Shown in pieces: positions 1 to 7,759 of a stretch of DNA of 41,159 nt; positions within the stretch are counted from its first letter, which is position 1; each line of letters opens with the position of its first letter. Source of the stretch: Bacteroidia bacterium (GTDB lineage Bacteria > Bacteroidota > Bacteroidia > AKYH767-A > OLB10); the NCBI GenBank assembly GCA_016788185.1, contig JAEUTF010000157.1, positions 1 to 41,159 of the forward strand, given 5' to 3'. The notes under the pieces were generated by a model. The model had not been told where the DNA came from, did not search any database, and was given only the letters and a program-made list of their open reading frames with translations. The position numbers and the translations under genes are program-made.

Positions 1-26
1 TCAGGGATTTCACTAAATTTACATCG

Positions 27-821
27 ATGGAAATCTCCTTCAGTAAATTCCAGGGCACGGGAAACGATTTTGTAATTATGGATGCCTGGGAACAGGAAAT
101 CAACTTAAGTACCGACCAGATCAGGCATACCTGCGACCGGCACTTTGGTATTGGCGCCGATGGCCTCATGATCATCCGTCGCCATCCCGAATGTGATTTT
201 GAAATGCTCTATTTCAATGCTGATGGATACCCGGGTTCCATGTGCGGGAATGGAGGGCGTTGCCTGGTGAAGTATGCCTATGAAAGGGGCTACATCGGCA
301 GGCATACCCGGTTTATGGCAGTCGATGGTGAGCATCGGGCTGATATACTGGATCAGGGAGACGTATCACTTCAAATGGGTGATGTGAAGGGGTTCGAAAA
401 GCGTAACGATGCCTTTTTCCTGAATACCGGCTCGCCGCACTATGTTTGCTTTGTAGAGAACGCAAAGAGGACGGATGTGATTGCCGAAGGCAGAAAAATA
501 AGATACAATGAAGAATTTGCAGCCGCAGGCACCAATGTAAATTTTGTTCAGCAGCTTTCCGGTACTTCCATTTTTATCCGAACCTATGAACGTGGTGTGG
601 AAGACGAAACCCTTAGTTGCGGAACCGGTGTGACCGCTGCAGCCCTGGTCAGCATGGCCGGTGTTCCGGGAAAGGACCGGGGTACCGTACAGGTAGAGAC
701 TCCGGGCGGGTCGCTGCAGGTGGATTTTGTCAGAAAGGAAAATGGCTTTACAGGCATCCGGCTCATCGGACCGGCCACTTTTGTATTTAAAGGTACCATA
801 CGTTATGATCAGGGGGAATAG
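27..821 (+). CDS. dapF: diaminopimelate epimerase
   Basis: Cytoplasmic enzyme that interconverts LL- and meso-diaminopimelate, the last step before meso-DAP enters lysine and peptidoglycan synthesis. The 264-residue length is normal for the family. The two catalytic cysteines are visible: Cys73 in the GSMCGNGGRC motif and Cys198 in LSCGTGVTAAAL, the acid/base pair that flanks the substrate. The N-terminal FSKFQGTGNDFVIMD block is also typical. The ATG at 27 gives the expected N-terminus; only 26 bases lie upstream in the window, so its promoter cannot be judged (TAAATTTA at 14-21 resembles the Bacteroidota core with one mismatch). The next gene starts inside its 3' end, so this looks like the first visible gene of an operon ending with mltG. 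Another DAP-pathway gene, dapB, lies about 15 kb away. Confidence 0.97.
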   Translation: MEISFSKFQGTGNDFVIMDAWEQEINLSTDQIRHTCDRHFGIGADGLMIIRRHPECDFEMLYFNADGYPGSMCGNGGRCLVKYAYERGYIGRHTRFMAVDGEHRADILDQGDVSLQMGDVKGFEKRNDAFFLNTGSPHYVCFVENAKRTDVIAEGRKIRYNEEFAAAGTNVNFVQQLSGTSIFIRTYERGVEDETLSCGTGVTAAALVSMAGVPGKDRGTVQVETPGGSLQVDFVRKENGFTGIRLIGPATFVFKGTIRYDQGE

Positions 822-1350
822 TATACTGCTGCGGGCCCTGGAGCCGAGGGATGTGGACCTGATGATGATTTATGAAAATGATCCGGAGGTGTGGCCGGTC
901 AGCGGAACTCTGGCACCCTATTCACGCTATACACTGGAACAGTATTATGCCAATGCCACGCAGGATATTTACGCCGCCAGGCAACTGCGGCTGGCCATCG
1001 AACTGATCACGGAATTACCTGGGTCAGGGGACACGATTGGTTACATCGACCTGTTTGATTTTGATGCCCAGCACCGCCGGGCCGGAATCGGAATCCTCAT
1101 CGGCGATGTGAAGCAACGGCAAAAAGGTTTTGCGGCGGAAGCCCTCTCCTTGCTGGTGAAGCATTGTTTCAATACCCTTAACCTTCACCAGCTTTATTGT
1201 CATATCGACAACCGCAACGAAAGAAGCCTGCGACTCTTTTCAAAAGCCGGTTTCCGGACCTGTGGTGTCATGCGCGACTGGATTGTTTACAATGGCGAAT
1301 GGCACAATGTTTCTGTCATGCAGCTGATCAGGCCGAAGGTGATCGTATGA
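805..1350 (+). CDS. GNAT family N-acetyltransferase (RimJ/RimL/SpeG-like)
   Basis: A 181-residue acetyl-CoA-dependent N-acetyltransferase of the RimJ/RimL/SpeG-like branch; the substrate (a polyamine, ribosomal protein N-terminus or small amine) cannot be read from the sequence. Seen: an N-terminal LRALEPRDVDLMM block typical of this branch, the acetyl-CoA pyrophosphate-binding motif A around residues 94-115 (GIGILIGDVKQRQKGFAAEA), and the late NERSLRLFSKAGFR segment found in many RimJ/L relatives. The ATG at 805 is chosen because the encoded N-terminus aligns with the family; an open frame continues upstream to 727 but lies wholly inside dapF. The gene overlaps dapF by 17 bases and its TGA overlaps the next ATG, so translational coupling is likely. 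Confidence 0.87.
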   Translation: MIRGNSILLRALEPRDVDLMMIYENDPEVWPVSGTLAPYSRYTLEQYYANATQDIYAARQLRLAIELITELPGSGDTIGYIDLFDFDAQHRRAGIGILIGDVKQRQKGFAAEALSLLVKHCFNTLNLHQLYCHIDNRNERSLRLFSKAGFRTCGVMRDWIVYNGEWHNVSVMQLIRPKVIV

Positions 1351-3377
1351 TGTTTCGGAGATACACCAGGCAGGTTTTTTTGGCATGTGTGGTAATGGGC
1401 ATGGCGGCATCCAACTGGTTTTGCGGCAACGATAAAGTGGAAAGCCCGGACGATATAGCCAGAAACAGGACATCCTACGCAGGCTTGTCAGACAGCGCCC
1501 GCTATGTCGGGATGAATGCCTGCACCGGCTGTCACAGTGATATCCATAAAAGTTACATGCATACGGGTATGGGTATGTCGTTTGATAAAGCCGGAAAGAG
1601 CAAAAGTGCCGGTAATTTTTCAGGACACCCGAATGTATTTGACCCGTACCGAAACATGAACTATCATCCTTACTGGAAAGGCGAGGAATTGTTTTTCCTG
1701 GAGTTTCGGCTGGAGGGGAAGGATACGGTCTACAGGAGAGAAGAAAAAATCGCCTACATCGTGGGTTCGGGCCAGCATACCAATTCACATATTTGGGAAA
1801 GCAATGGGTATCTTTTTCAGGCGCCCCTCACTTTTTATACGCAAAAAGGGAAGTGGGATCTGCCACCCGGTTTTGAGCAGGGAAACAATACCCGTTTTAA
1901 CCGGCTGATCGGGCTGGAATGCATGTCCTGCCACAATGCCTATCCTGAATTTGCAGCTGGTTCCGAAAATAAATTCAAAGCGGTAAAAAACGGGATCGAC
2001 TGTGAACGTTGCCATGGTCCCGGCAGTATCCATGTGGCAGAAAAGAGCAGGGGTATCCTGATCGATACTGCCTCACAAATTGATTATTCCATTGTGAATC
2101 CTTCCAAACTTCCCATCGACCTTCAGTTTGATGTATGCCAGCGTTGCCATATTCAGGGTAACGCTGTGTTGAAAGAAGGGAAGTCCTTTTTCGATTTCAA
2201 GCCCGGCATGCCGCTCTCCTCCGTCATGGATGTGTACATGCCAGTTTATGCCGGACGAGAGGAAGAACACATCATGGCCTCTCATGCCGAAAGACTGAAA
2301 ATGAGTACCTGTTTTAAAGCAAGCTCCGAAAAACTGAAAGGCAGCCGTGAAAAGGATCTCAAACCCTTCCGGAAGGGATTAACCTGCATTACCTGCCACA
2401 ATCCACACATCAGCGTGAAGAAGAGCGGAGCAGAACACTTCAACAGCGCATGCCGCAATTGCCATGACCAGGGGAAGGAGGTCATGTGTTCCGAAAAGCC
2501 TTCTCTCCGGCTGAAAAGCCAGGATAATTGTACGGGCTGTCATATGCCGCAGCACGGCACGGTGGATATTCCCCATGTACGTGTTCACGATCACCGTATT
2601 GCCATACCAAAGGATTCCGTGAATACGGCAGCTATAAAACAATTCATTGGCATCAATTGCATTAACAATCCCCGTCCGGATGCTCTTTCAAAAGCAGTCG
2701 CCTTCATTCAGTATGTGGAAAAATTCGGTATGGAGAAGTCGATGCTGGACTCAGCCATGAATTGTTTGACCCAAAGCAAGGAGAAGGATTTACGTACCCA
2801 GTTTCCCCTGCTGGTGCATATCGCTTACCTGAAGGGGGATTTCAGTAAGATCTCTGACTACCTGAATCAAGTGCCTGACATCCTGGCTTCCATCAGCAAA
2901 ACGAGTTTAGATAACCGGGATGCATGGACTTCCTACCGGGTAGGAGAAGCCTGCCAGCATACAGGCCGGAACAGGGATGCGCTGCTATGGTTCCGGAATG
3001 CAAGTCTTCTGGCTCCGTTAAACCCAGAGTTTGCAAACAAATATGCCAATGCACTTGTGTCGGCAGGAAGATACAAAGAGGCCGAACGTATTTTTACAGA
3101 CCTGAATGCGGAACATCCCGACTACGCCCCGGCTTTTTGCAACAGGGGCTTTCTCCTGCTTTCACAGCAAGGGGATGCCACCGCAGCATTACGGCTGTTT
3201 GATAAAGCCTTACAACTGGACCCGGATTATGAACTAGCCCTACTCAATAAAGCATCCGTCTTCATCGTTCAGGGAAAAGTAAAGGAAGCCAGGAGAATTC
3301 TAACGCAGGTGCTCAGGATCAATCCGGCGAACGGACAGGCTCTTGAAGGTTTGAAAAGAATCGGGTCTTTAAAATAA
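1347..3377 (+). CDS. exported seven-haem cytochrome c with C-terminal TPR repeats
   Basis: A 676-residue protein with seven CxxCH c-type haem-binding motifs (CTGCH at residues 59-63, then CMSCH, CERCH, CQRCH, CITCH, CRNCH, CTGCH), the layout of cytochrome c554-like multihaem proteins. It ends in about 150 residues of tetratricopeptide repeats (for example YKEAERIFTDLNAEHPDYAP and ALRLFDKALQLDPDYELAL). An N-terminal hydrophobic segment (residues 9-25) implies export; a Cys at 26 follows it but the lipobox is poor, so lipoprotein status is open. The start is the ATGA overlap with the preceding acetyltransferase; a second ATG follows directly at 1350. Many free histidines could be distal haem ligands. 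It probably acts in the periplasm as an electron carrier or redox enzyme, with the TPRs holding a partner. Nothing in the sequence identifies the substrate, and its position between dapF and mltG is unexpected. Confidence 0.87.
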   Translation: MMFRRYTRQVFLACVVMGMAASNWFCGNDKVESPDDIARNRTSYAGLSDSARYVGMNACTGCHSDIHKSYMHTGMGMSFDKAGKSKSAGNFSGHPNVFDPYRNMNYHPYWKGEELFFLEFRLEGKDTVYRREEKIAYIVGSGQHTNSHIWESNGYLFQAPLTFYTQKGKWDLPPGFEQGNNTRFNRLIGLECMSCHNAYPEFAAGSENKFKAVKNGIDCERCHGPGSIHVAEKSRGILIDTASQIDYSIVNPSKLPIDLQFDVCQRCHIQGNAVLKEGKSFFDFKPGMPLSSVMDVYMPVYAGREEEHIMASHAERLKMSTCFKASSEKLKGSREKDLKPFRKGLTCITCHNPHISVKKSGAEHFNSACRNCHDQGKEVMCSEKPSLRLKSQDNCTGCHMPQHGTVDIPHVRVHDHRIAIPKDSVNTAAIKQFIGINCINNPRPDALSKAVAFIQYVEKFGMEKSMLDSAMNCLTQSKEKDLRTQFPLLVHIAYLKGDFSKISDYLNQVPDILASISKTSLDNRDAWTSYRVGEACQHTGRNRDALLWFRNASLLAPLNPEFANKYANALVSAGRYKEAERIFTDLNAEHPDYAPAFCNRGFLLLSQQGDATAALRLFDKALQLDPDYELALLNKASVFIVQGKVKEARRILTQVLRINPANGQALEGLKRIGSLK

Positions 3378-3383
3378 TACAAA

Positions 3384-4442
3384 TTGGCAAAGAAGAAAAA
3401 GAAAATAAGTCCGGGTGCGAAAAGACTGATCTTGTCCTTTACCGCGGTTTTACTTTTTTCAGCATTGCTGATGGTATGGTCCTTTTACAACAAAGTATTT
3501 TCACCCAACGTAAAGACCGGCGACAATGCAACACCCTTTGTATATATTCCTACAGGTTCCGGATTTATGGATGTCATGCGCATTCTTGAAAAGCAGGGTT
3601 TGCTGAAAAACAGCGCGTCTTTTCAATGGGTAGCCGAACAAATGAAATACACGCGTCAGGTTAAACCCGGAAAGTACCAGGTAAAACGTGGCATGAATAA
3701 CCGTGAACTCATTGCCTTGCTGCGCTCCGGTAAACAGGTGCCGGTGCGACTCACGTTCAGCAATCTCCGCAGCACAGCGGAACTGGCAGGCGCTATAGGG
3801 GGAAAGATTGAAGCCGACTCCGCTTCCATTTCCTTTTTATTCCACGACCGGGAGCACCTGAAGCGGTATGGGTTTACACCTGAAAACAGTCTTTGCCTGA
3901 TGATTCCCAACACCTATGAGTTCAGGTGGAACACCTCGGCCGAAGAGTTTTTTGAACGCATGGCCAAAGAGTATAAAAAATTCTGGAATGAAAAGCGGAA
4001 AGCAAAAGCAAGGGAGGCCGGATTCAGTCAGGTACAGGTCAGCATACTTGCATCTATCGTGGAGAAAGAAACCAGGAAGAACGATGAAAAACCTATTGTA
4101 GCCGGCGTATACATCAACCGCTACCAGAAAGGATGGAAACTGGAGGCGGATCCAACCCTCGTGTATGCATCCGGCGACTTCAGCCTGCGCCGGGTACTCA
4201 ATGAGCACAAAGAAATTGATTCGCCCTATAACACTTACCTGTACACGGGCCTTCCTCCGGGCCCCATCTGCATGCCTTCGGTGTCTTCCATTGATGCGGT
4301 GCTGAATTACCAAAAACATGAATACATGTTCTTTTGTGCCCGGGAGGATTTTTCAGGCTATCATGCCTTTGCAAAATCGTACGATCAGCATTTGCTGAAT
4401 GCCCGGCGGTTTCAGAAAGAACTGGATCGCCGGGGTATCTGA
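3384..4442 (+). CDS. mltG: endolytic murein transglycosylase MltG
   Basis: Inner-membrane lytic transglycosylase that cuts nascent glycan strands and is thought to set their length. The 352-residue protein has a Lys-rich cytoplasmic N-terminus, one transmembrane helix (about residues 13-33), a LysM-like region (VYIPTGSGFMDVMRILEKQG) and the YceG catalytic domain. The catalytic glutamate is Glu227 in ILASIVEKET, and the following VAGVYINRYQKGWKLEADPT block is characteristic. The start is a TTG at 3384, six bases after the previous stop: the next in-frame ATG would fall inside the membrane helix, so TTG is preferred. Last gene of the dapF operon; a peptidoglycan link to dapF makes sense, whereas the two genes between them are not obviously related. 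Confidence 0.95.
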   Translation: MAKKKKKISPGAKRLILSFTAVLLFSALLMVWSFYNKVFSPNVKTGDNATPFVYIPTGSGFMDVMRILEKQGLLKNSASFQWVAEQMKYTRQVKPGKYQVKRGMNNRELIALLRSGKQVPVRLTFSNLRSTAELAGAIGGKIEADSASISFLFHDREHLKRYGFTPENSLCLMIPNTYEFRWNTSAEEFFERMAKEYKKFWNEKRKAKAREAGFSQVQVSILASIVEKETRKNDEKPIVAGVYINRYQKGWKLEADPTLVYASGDFSLRRVLNEHKEIDSPYNTYLYTGLPPGPICMPSVSSIDAVLNYQKHEYMFFCAREDFSGYHAFAKSYDQHLLNARRFQKELDRRGI

Positions 4443-4564
4443 TCAGGACATTACAGTTTTACCACGCCTTCTTCTCAAAAACGGTGCTGCTGAAGGTCAT
4501 CGGATCCACGGGAATAACCCGTATGACAGAATGAAAAAAGACAGAATTTGCCTACCTTCGCGCC

Positions 4565-5767
4565 ATGAAAATCGGTATTCTCAGAGAAGAAAAAATTCCG
4601 CATGATAAGCGTGTTCCCTTTACTCCTGTACAGTGTAAATTTCTGATGGAGCAGTTCCCTCAGTTAAAGATCGCCGTTCAGCCCTGCGATTACCGTTGCT
4701 ATACCAATGAAGAATACCGTTCGCACGGCATCCTGATGCAGGAAGATCTTTCCGACTGTGAGATCCTGATGGGCGTCAAGGAAGTGCCCAAAGACCTGCT
4801 GATACCCGGCAAAAAGTACCTTTTCTTTTCGCATACCATCAAGAAACAGCCGCACAACCAGGCGCTGATGAAAGCTGTGATTGAGAAGAAAGTACACCTG
4901 ATTGATTATGAGTGCATGGTGGACGAACTGGGTCATCGGGTCATCGGTTTCGGAAGATGGGCGGGGCTGGTAGGTGCCTATAATGGCATCATGGCTTATG
5001 GCCTCAAGTACGGCCTTTTTAAGCTGAAACCCGCGCATCTCTGCTATGATAAAAAAGAGATTTTCCGTGAACTGGAACAGGTAAATCTGCCGAATATTAA
5101 GATTGTGGTGACGGGGGGAGGACGTGTTGCCAACGGGGCCATGGAGACTTTGGGTGTACTCGGAATGCGGAAAGTAACGGCGTATGAATTCCTGCACTAT
5201 TCCTTCCGGGAGCCGGTGTATGTGCAGTTGCATTCCGAAGATTATTATAAGACCAAAGACGGATCCGTATTCAGCAATCAGGTCTTTTACCATCACCCCG
5301 AAAAATTCGATTGCAGTTTTGCTTCAGGCAATTCCTATGCCTCCTTCTGCGATCTTCTGATCCATTGCACCTACTGGGATCCGAAAGCTCCTGTGCTTTT
5401 TACCCGGGAACAGATGCGTGATCCTAAATTTCACATCAGTGTCATTGCGGATGTAACCTGCGACCTGAATGGCAGCATTCCATCCACTACCCGTACCAGT
5501 ACCATTGAAGATAAATTTTACGGGTACAATCCGAATACCGAATCGGTGGATGAGCCCTTCGCGCCGGCGACTATAACGGTGATGGCTATTGACAATTTAC
5601 CCTGCGAACTGCCCAGAGATGCCTCGGAAGGATTTGGAAAACACCTGATGGAAAGAGTGATGCCGCAGCTGGTCGGGGAAGATGATGGCTTGATTGAACG
5701 GGCTTCCATTGCCAGGCAGGGAGCGCTTTTGCCACGTTTTGAATACCTGCGTGATTACATTGCCTGA
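4565..5767 (+). CDS. saccharopine dehydrogenase (lysine-forming)-like / AlaDH-PNT family oxidoreductase
   Basis: A 400-residue NAD(P)-dependent dehydrogenase of the alanine dehydrogenase/transhydrogenase fold. The N-terminal REEKIPHDKRVPFTP segment matches the substrate domain of that family, and a Rossmann motif follows near residues 180-200 (IVVTGGGRVANGAMETLGVLG). The overall shape, with SHTIKKQPHNQALM, YECMVDELGHRVIGFGRWAG and DVTCDLNGSIPSTTRTSTIEDKF-type blocks, resembles eukaryotic LYS1 saccharopine dehydrogenase more than bacterial alanine dehydrogenase. The reaction is therefore likely oxidative cleavage or formation of an amino-acid-2-oxoacid conjugate, but the substrate is unproven. 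It stands alone, with TACCTTCG at 4553-4560 (one mismatch from TAnnTTTG) almost abutting the ATG, implying a very short leader. No lysine-catabolism partner is seen beside it. Confidence 0.75.
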   Translation: MKIGILREEKIPHDKRVPFTPVQCKFLMEQFPQLKIAVQPCDYRCYTNEEYRSHGILMQEDLSDCEILMGVKEVPKDLLIPGKKYLFFSHTIKKQPHNQALMKAVIEKKVHLIDYECMVDELGHRVIGFGRWAGLVGAYNGIMAYGLKYGLFKLKPAHLCYDKKEIFRELEQVNLPNIKIVVTGGGRVANGAMETLGVLGMRKVTAYEFLHYSFREPVYVQLHSEDYYKTKDGSVFSNQVFYHHPEKFDCSFASGNSYASFCDLLIHCTYWDPKAPVLFTREQMRDPKFHISVIADVTCDLNGSIPSTTRTSTIEDKFYGYNPNTESVDEPFAPATITVMAIDNLPCELPRDASEGFGKHLMERVMPQLVGEDDGLIERASIARQGALLPRFEYLRDYIA

Positions 5768-5810
5768 ACGGTTATTCAAGGCTGAAAAAAATAAAGGGAG
5801 CGGAACAGGT

Positions 5811-6476
5811 TCAGGCCATTTGATTCTCGGATTCCTTGAGTCTTGCAATGGTGTCTACCGGAGAAGGGGAGTTGAAAACGGTGTTTCCGGCTACGAGGAT
5901 GTCGGCTCCTGCGCGGATCAGCTCCGGGGCATTCTGTAAATCCACCCCGCCGTCTATTTCAATTTTCGCAGAAGAATTTTTCCGCATAATCAGGTTCCGC
6001 AAATCATCAATTTTGCTGTACGTGTTTTTAATGAACTTCTGTCCGCCAAAACCGGGATTTACCGACATCAGGACCACTACATCTATTTGCGCGATCACTT
6101 CGGAGAGCTGGGAAACCGGGGTATGCGGGTTGATGGCCACACCGGCCAGCACCCCCAGCTGACGCAATGATTGGATGGTACGGTGCAGGTGCGTGCAGGC
6201 TTCGAAATGAACCGATATAATGGCGGCACCGGCATCGGCAAAAGCCGCCAGGTATTTATCCGGCTCTACGATCATCAGATGTACGTCCAAGGGTTTGCGG
6301 GCGTGCTTTTTAACGGCTTTCATTACCGGAAAACCAAAGGAGATATTGGGAACAAAAACACCGTCCATCACATCCACATGAAACCAGTCGGCACGGCTTT
6401 CATTGATCATTTTAATATCGCGCTGCAGGTTTCCAAAATCAGCAGATAAGACAGAAGGGGCAATCAGGACGGACAT
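5811..6476 (-). CDS. rpe: ribulose-phosphate 3-epimerase
   Basis: Cytoplasmic TIM-barrel metalloenzyme that interconverts ribulose 5-phosphate and xylulose 5-phosphate in the pentose phosphate pathway. The 221-residue length is normal. Visible motifs: N-terminal IAPSVLSADFGNL, metal-binding WFHVDVMDGVFVPNISFG, the H of LDVHLMIVEP, and the phosphate-binding EIDGGVDLQNAPELI...GADILVAGNTVF. The ATG at 6476 is chosen because the protein then begins MSVLIAPSVLSADF as in the family; an upstream extension to 6575 is non-homologous. It ends 43 bases from the convergent dehydrogenase gene, and I see no strong terminator between the two. The rpoD terminator lies upstream, so rpe needs its own promoter. 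Confidence 0.96.
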   Translation of the reverse strand: MSVLIAPSVLSADFGNLQRDIKMINESRADWFHVDVMDGVFVPNISFGFPVMKAVKKHARKPLDVHLMIVEPDKYLAAFADAGAAIISVHFEACTHLHRTIQSLRQLGVLAGVAINPHTPVSQLSEVIAQIDVVVLMSVNPGFGGQKFIKNTYSKIDDLRNLIMRKNSSAKIEIDGGVDLQNAPELIRAGADILVAGNTVFNSPSPVDTIARLKESENQMA

Positions 6477-6554
6477 GAGTAGGATTAGCTTCCTACAAAT
6501 TTCGTGAAAAATTCCGATTCCCGGCCGGAATAAAAGCGATGACGCAGAGGAGCG

Positions 6555-6584
6555 ACCGATTCGACGGGACCTCATCGAATCGGT
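6555..6584. repeat. perfect 10-bp inverted repeat upstream of rpe
   Basis: ACCGATTCGA at 6555-6564 and TCGAATCGGT at 6575-6584 are exact reverse complements separated by 10 bases. The element lies between the rpoD terminator and the rpe start, about 80-110 bases upstream of the rpe ATG. It has no U-tract in either direction, so it is not a standard terminator. It could be an operator or an RNA hairpin in the rpe leader; the function is unknown. Confidence 0.55.
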
Positions 6585-6591
6585 ATGTATT

Positions 6592-6626
6592 AAAAAAAGG
6601 AATCCCTGTGATTCCTCACAGGGATT
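6592..6626 (-). terminator. intrinsic terminator of rpoD
   Basis: Read on the minus strand, a perfect 10-bp stem (AATCCCTGTG / CACAGGGATT, 6601-6626) with a 6-base loop is followed by CC and seven T residues (6598-6592). It lies 32 bases past the rpoD stop and separates rpoD from rpe. Confidence 0.9.
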
Positions 6627-6657
6627 ACCTTCCTAAACCCAAAACCAAGAAATGTGT

Positions 6658-7521
6658 TTAACCCAGGTAAGTCTTGAGGATCTTGCTCCTGGACGTATGT
6701 TTCAGCCGGCGTATGGCTTTCTCTTTAATCTGGCGTACGCGCTCCCGGGTGAGTTCAAAACGCTCCCCGATTTCTTCCAGGGTTAGCGGGGTTTCATTGA
6801 GTCCGAAGTACAGGCGGATCACGTCTGCCTCGCGGGGCGTAAGGGTATACAGGGCGCGTTCGATTTCGCGGCGCAGGGATTCGGTGATCAGGTTGTTTTC
6901 AGGTGAAGGGGCGGCCTCTTCACCGGGCATCATGTCCATCAACGTGGCGTCTTCTCCCTGCACCAGCGGAGCGTCCATAGAGATGTGACGGCCGGAGGAT
7001 CGAAGTGTATCCAGCACATCATCAATGGGAATATTGAGCAGGGTGGATAGTTCTTCATTGGTAGGCTCGCGTTCAAACTCCTGCTCCAGTTGAGCAAAAG
7101 CCCGGTTGATCTTATTGATAAAGCCGATTTTATTCAGGGGGAGACGCACAATCCTGGCCTGCTCTGCAAGGGCCTGCAAAATGCTCTGGCGGATCCACCA
7201 TACGGCGTACGAGATAAATTTAAAACCCCTTGTTTCGTCAAAACGCTGGGCAGCCTTAATCAGACCCAGGTTTCCTTCATTGATCAGGTCTCCAAGCGTC
7301 AAACCCTGGTTCTGGTATTGTTTGGCTACCGATACCACAAAACGCAGGTTGGCCTTGGTCAGCCGTTCAAGCGCGGTGCGATCGCCTTCCTTGATGCGAC
7401 GGGCTAAGTCTACTTCCTCTTCAGGTTTCAATAGCTCTACTTTGCCAATCTCCTGCAGGTATTTGTCAAGCGACGCTGTCTCACGGTTGGTAACCTGCTT
7501 GGTAATTTTTAATTGTCTCAT
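6658..7521 (-). CDS. rpoD: primary RNA polymerase sigma factor RpoD/SigA, short Bacteroidota form
   Basis: Housekeeping sigma-70 factor that directs RNA polymerase to promoters. At 287 residues it lacks region 1.1 and the long non-conserved insert of E. coli RpoD, as is usual for Bacteroidota primary sigma factors. Visible in order: region 1.2 ([20 protein letters not shown]), region 2 ([38 protein letters not shown] then [15 protein letters not shown]), region 3, and region 4 with the helix-turn-helix [28 protein letters not shown]. It is flanked by the pnp terminator upstream and its own terminator downstream, so it is monocistronic. A weak core, TCATTTTG (minus strand, 7536-7529), sits just ahead of the start. 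Confidence 0.97.
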   Translation of the reverse strand: MRQLKITKQVTNRETASLDKYLQEIGKVELLKPEEEVDLARRIKEGDRTALERLTKANLRFVVSVAKQYQNQGLTLGDLINEGNLGLIKAAQRFDETRGFKFISYAVWWIRQSILQALAEQARIVRLPLNKIGFINKINRAFAQLEQEFEREPTNEELSTLLNIPIDDVLDTLRSSGRHISMDAPLVQGEDATLMDMMPGEEAAPSPENNLITESLRREIERALYTLTPREADVIRLYFGLNETPLTLEEIGERFELTRERVRQIKEKAIRRLKHTSRSKILKTYLG

Positions 7522-7696
7522 GTTCTCGCAAAATGATTATGGCACCGTAACGTCGCGCAAGGAAAGGAGGTTGCGATTTTTTATTTGGCTGTGTAAGCCT
7601 CTCTGTAAGGTTCAGGACGCATCCTTCAAAAGCCCGTCGATGAATCCAGAAAAGGGGGTAGGCCGGTATTTATATTACAGGTTCGTGAGCGGGCAT

Positions 7697-7732
7697 AAAA
7701 AAAAGAAAACCTGCCATAACTGGCAGGTTTTC
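7697..7732 (-). terminator. intrinsic terminator of pnp
   Basis: On the minus strand, GAAAACCTGCCA (7732-7721) pairs with TGGCAGGTTTTC (7716-7705) around a 4-base loop and is followed by eight T residues (7704-7697). It lies 28 bases after the pnp stop. This is the strongest terminator in the window. Confidence 0.93.
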
Positions 7733-7759
7733 AATATGTTTACCTTAATACTTCAATCC

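Noticed and set aside
727-804. Upstream extension of the acetyltransferase frame
   Set aside because: It lies entirely inside dapF, encodes no family-like residues and the ATG at 805 gives the proper N-terminus.
4515-4530. ACGGG-N5-CCCGT dyad between mltG and the dehydrogenase
   Set aside because: Only 5-bp arms and no T-run; too weak to call a terminator or operator.
6477-6575. Upstream extension of rpe to an earlier ATG
   Set aside because: The encoded residues are basic and unlike the family; MSVLIAPSVLSADF at 6476 is the normal start.
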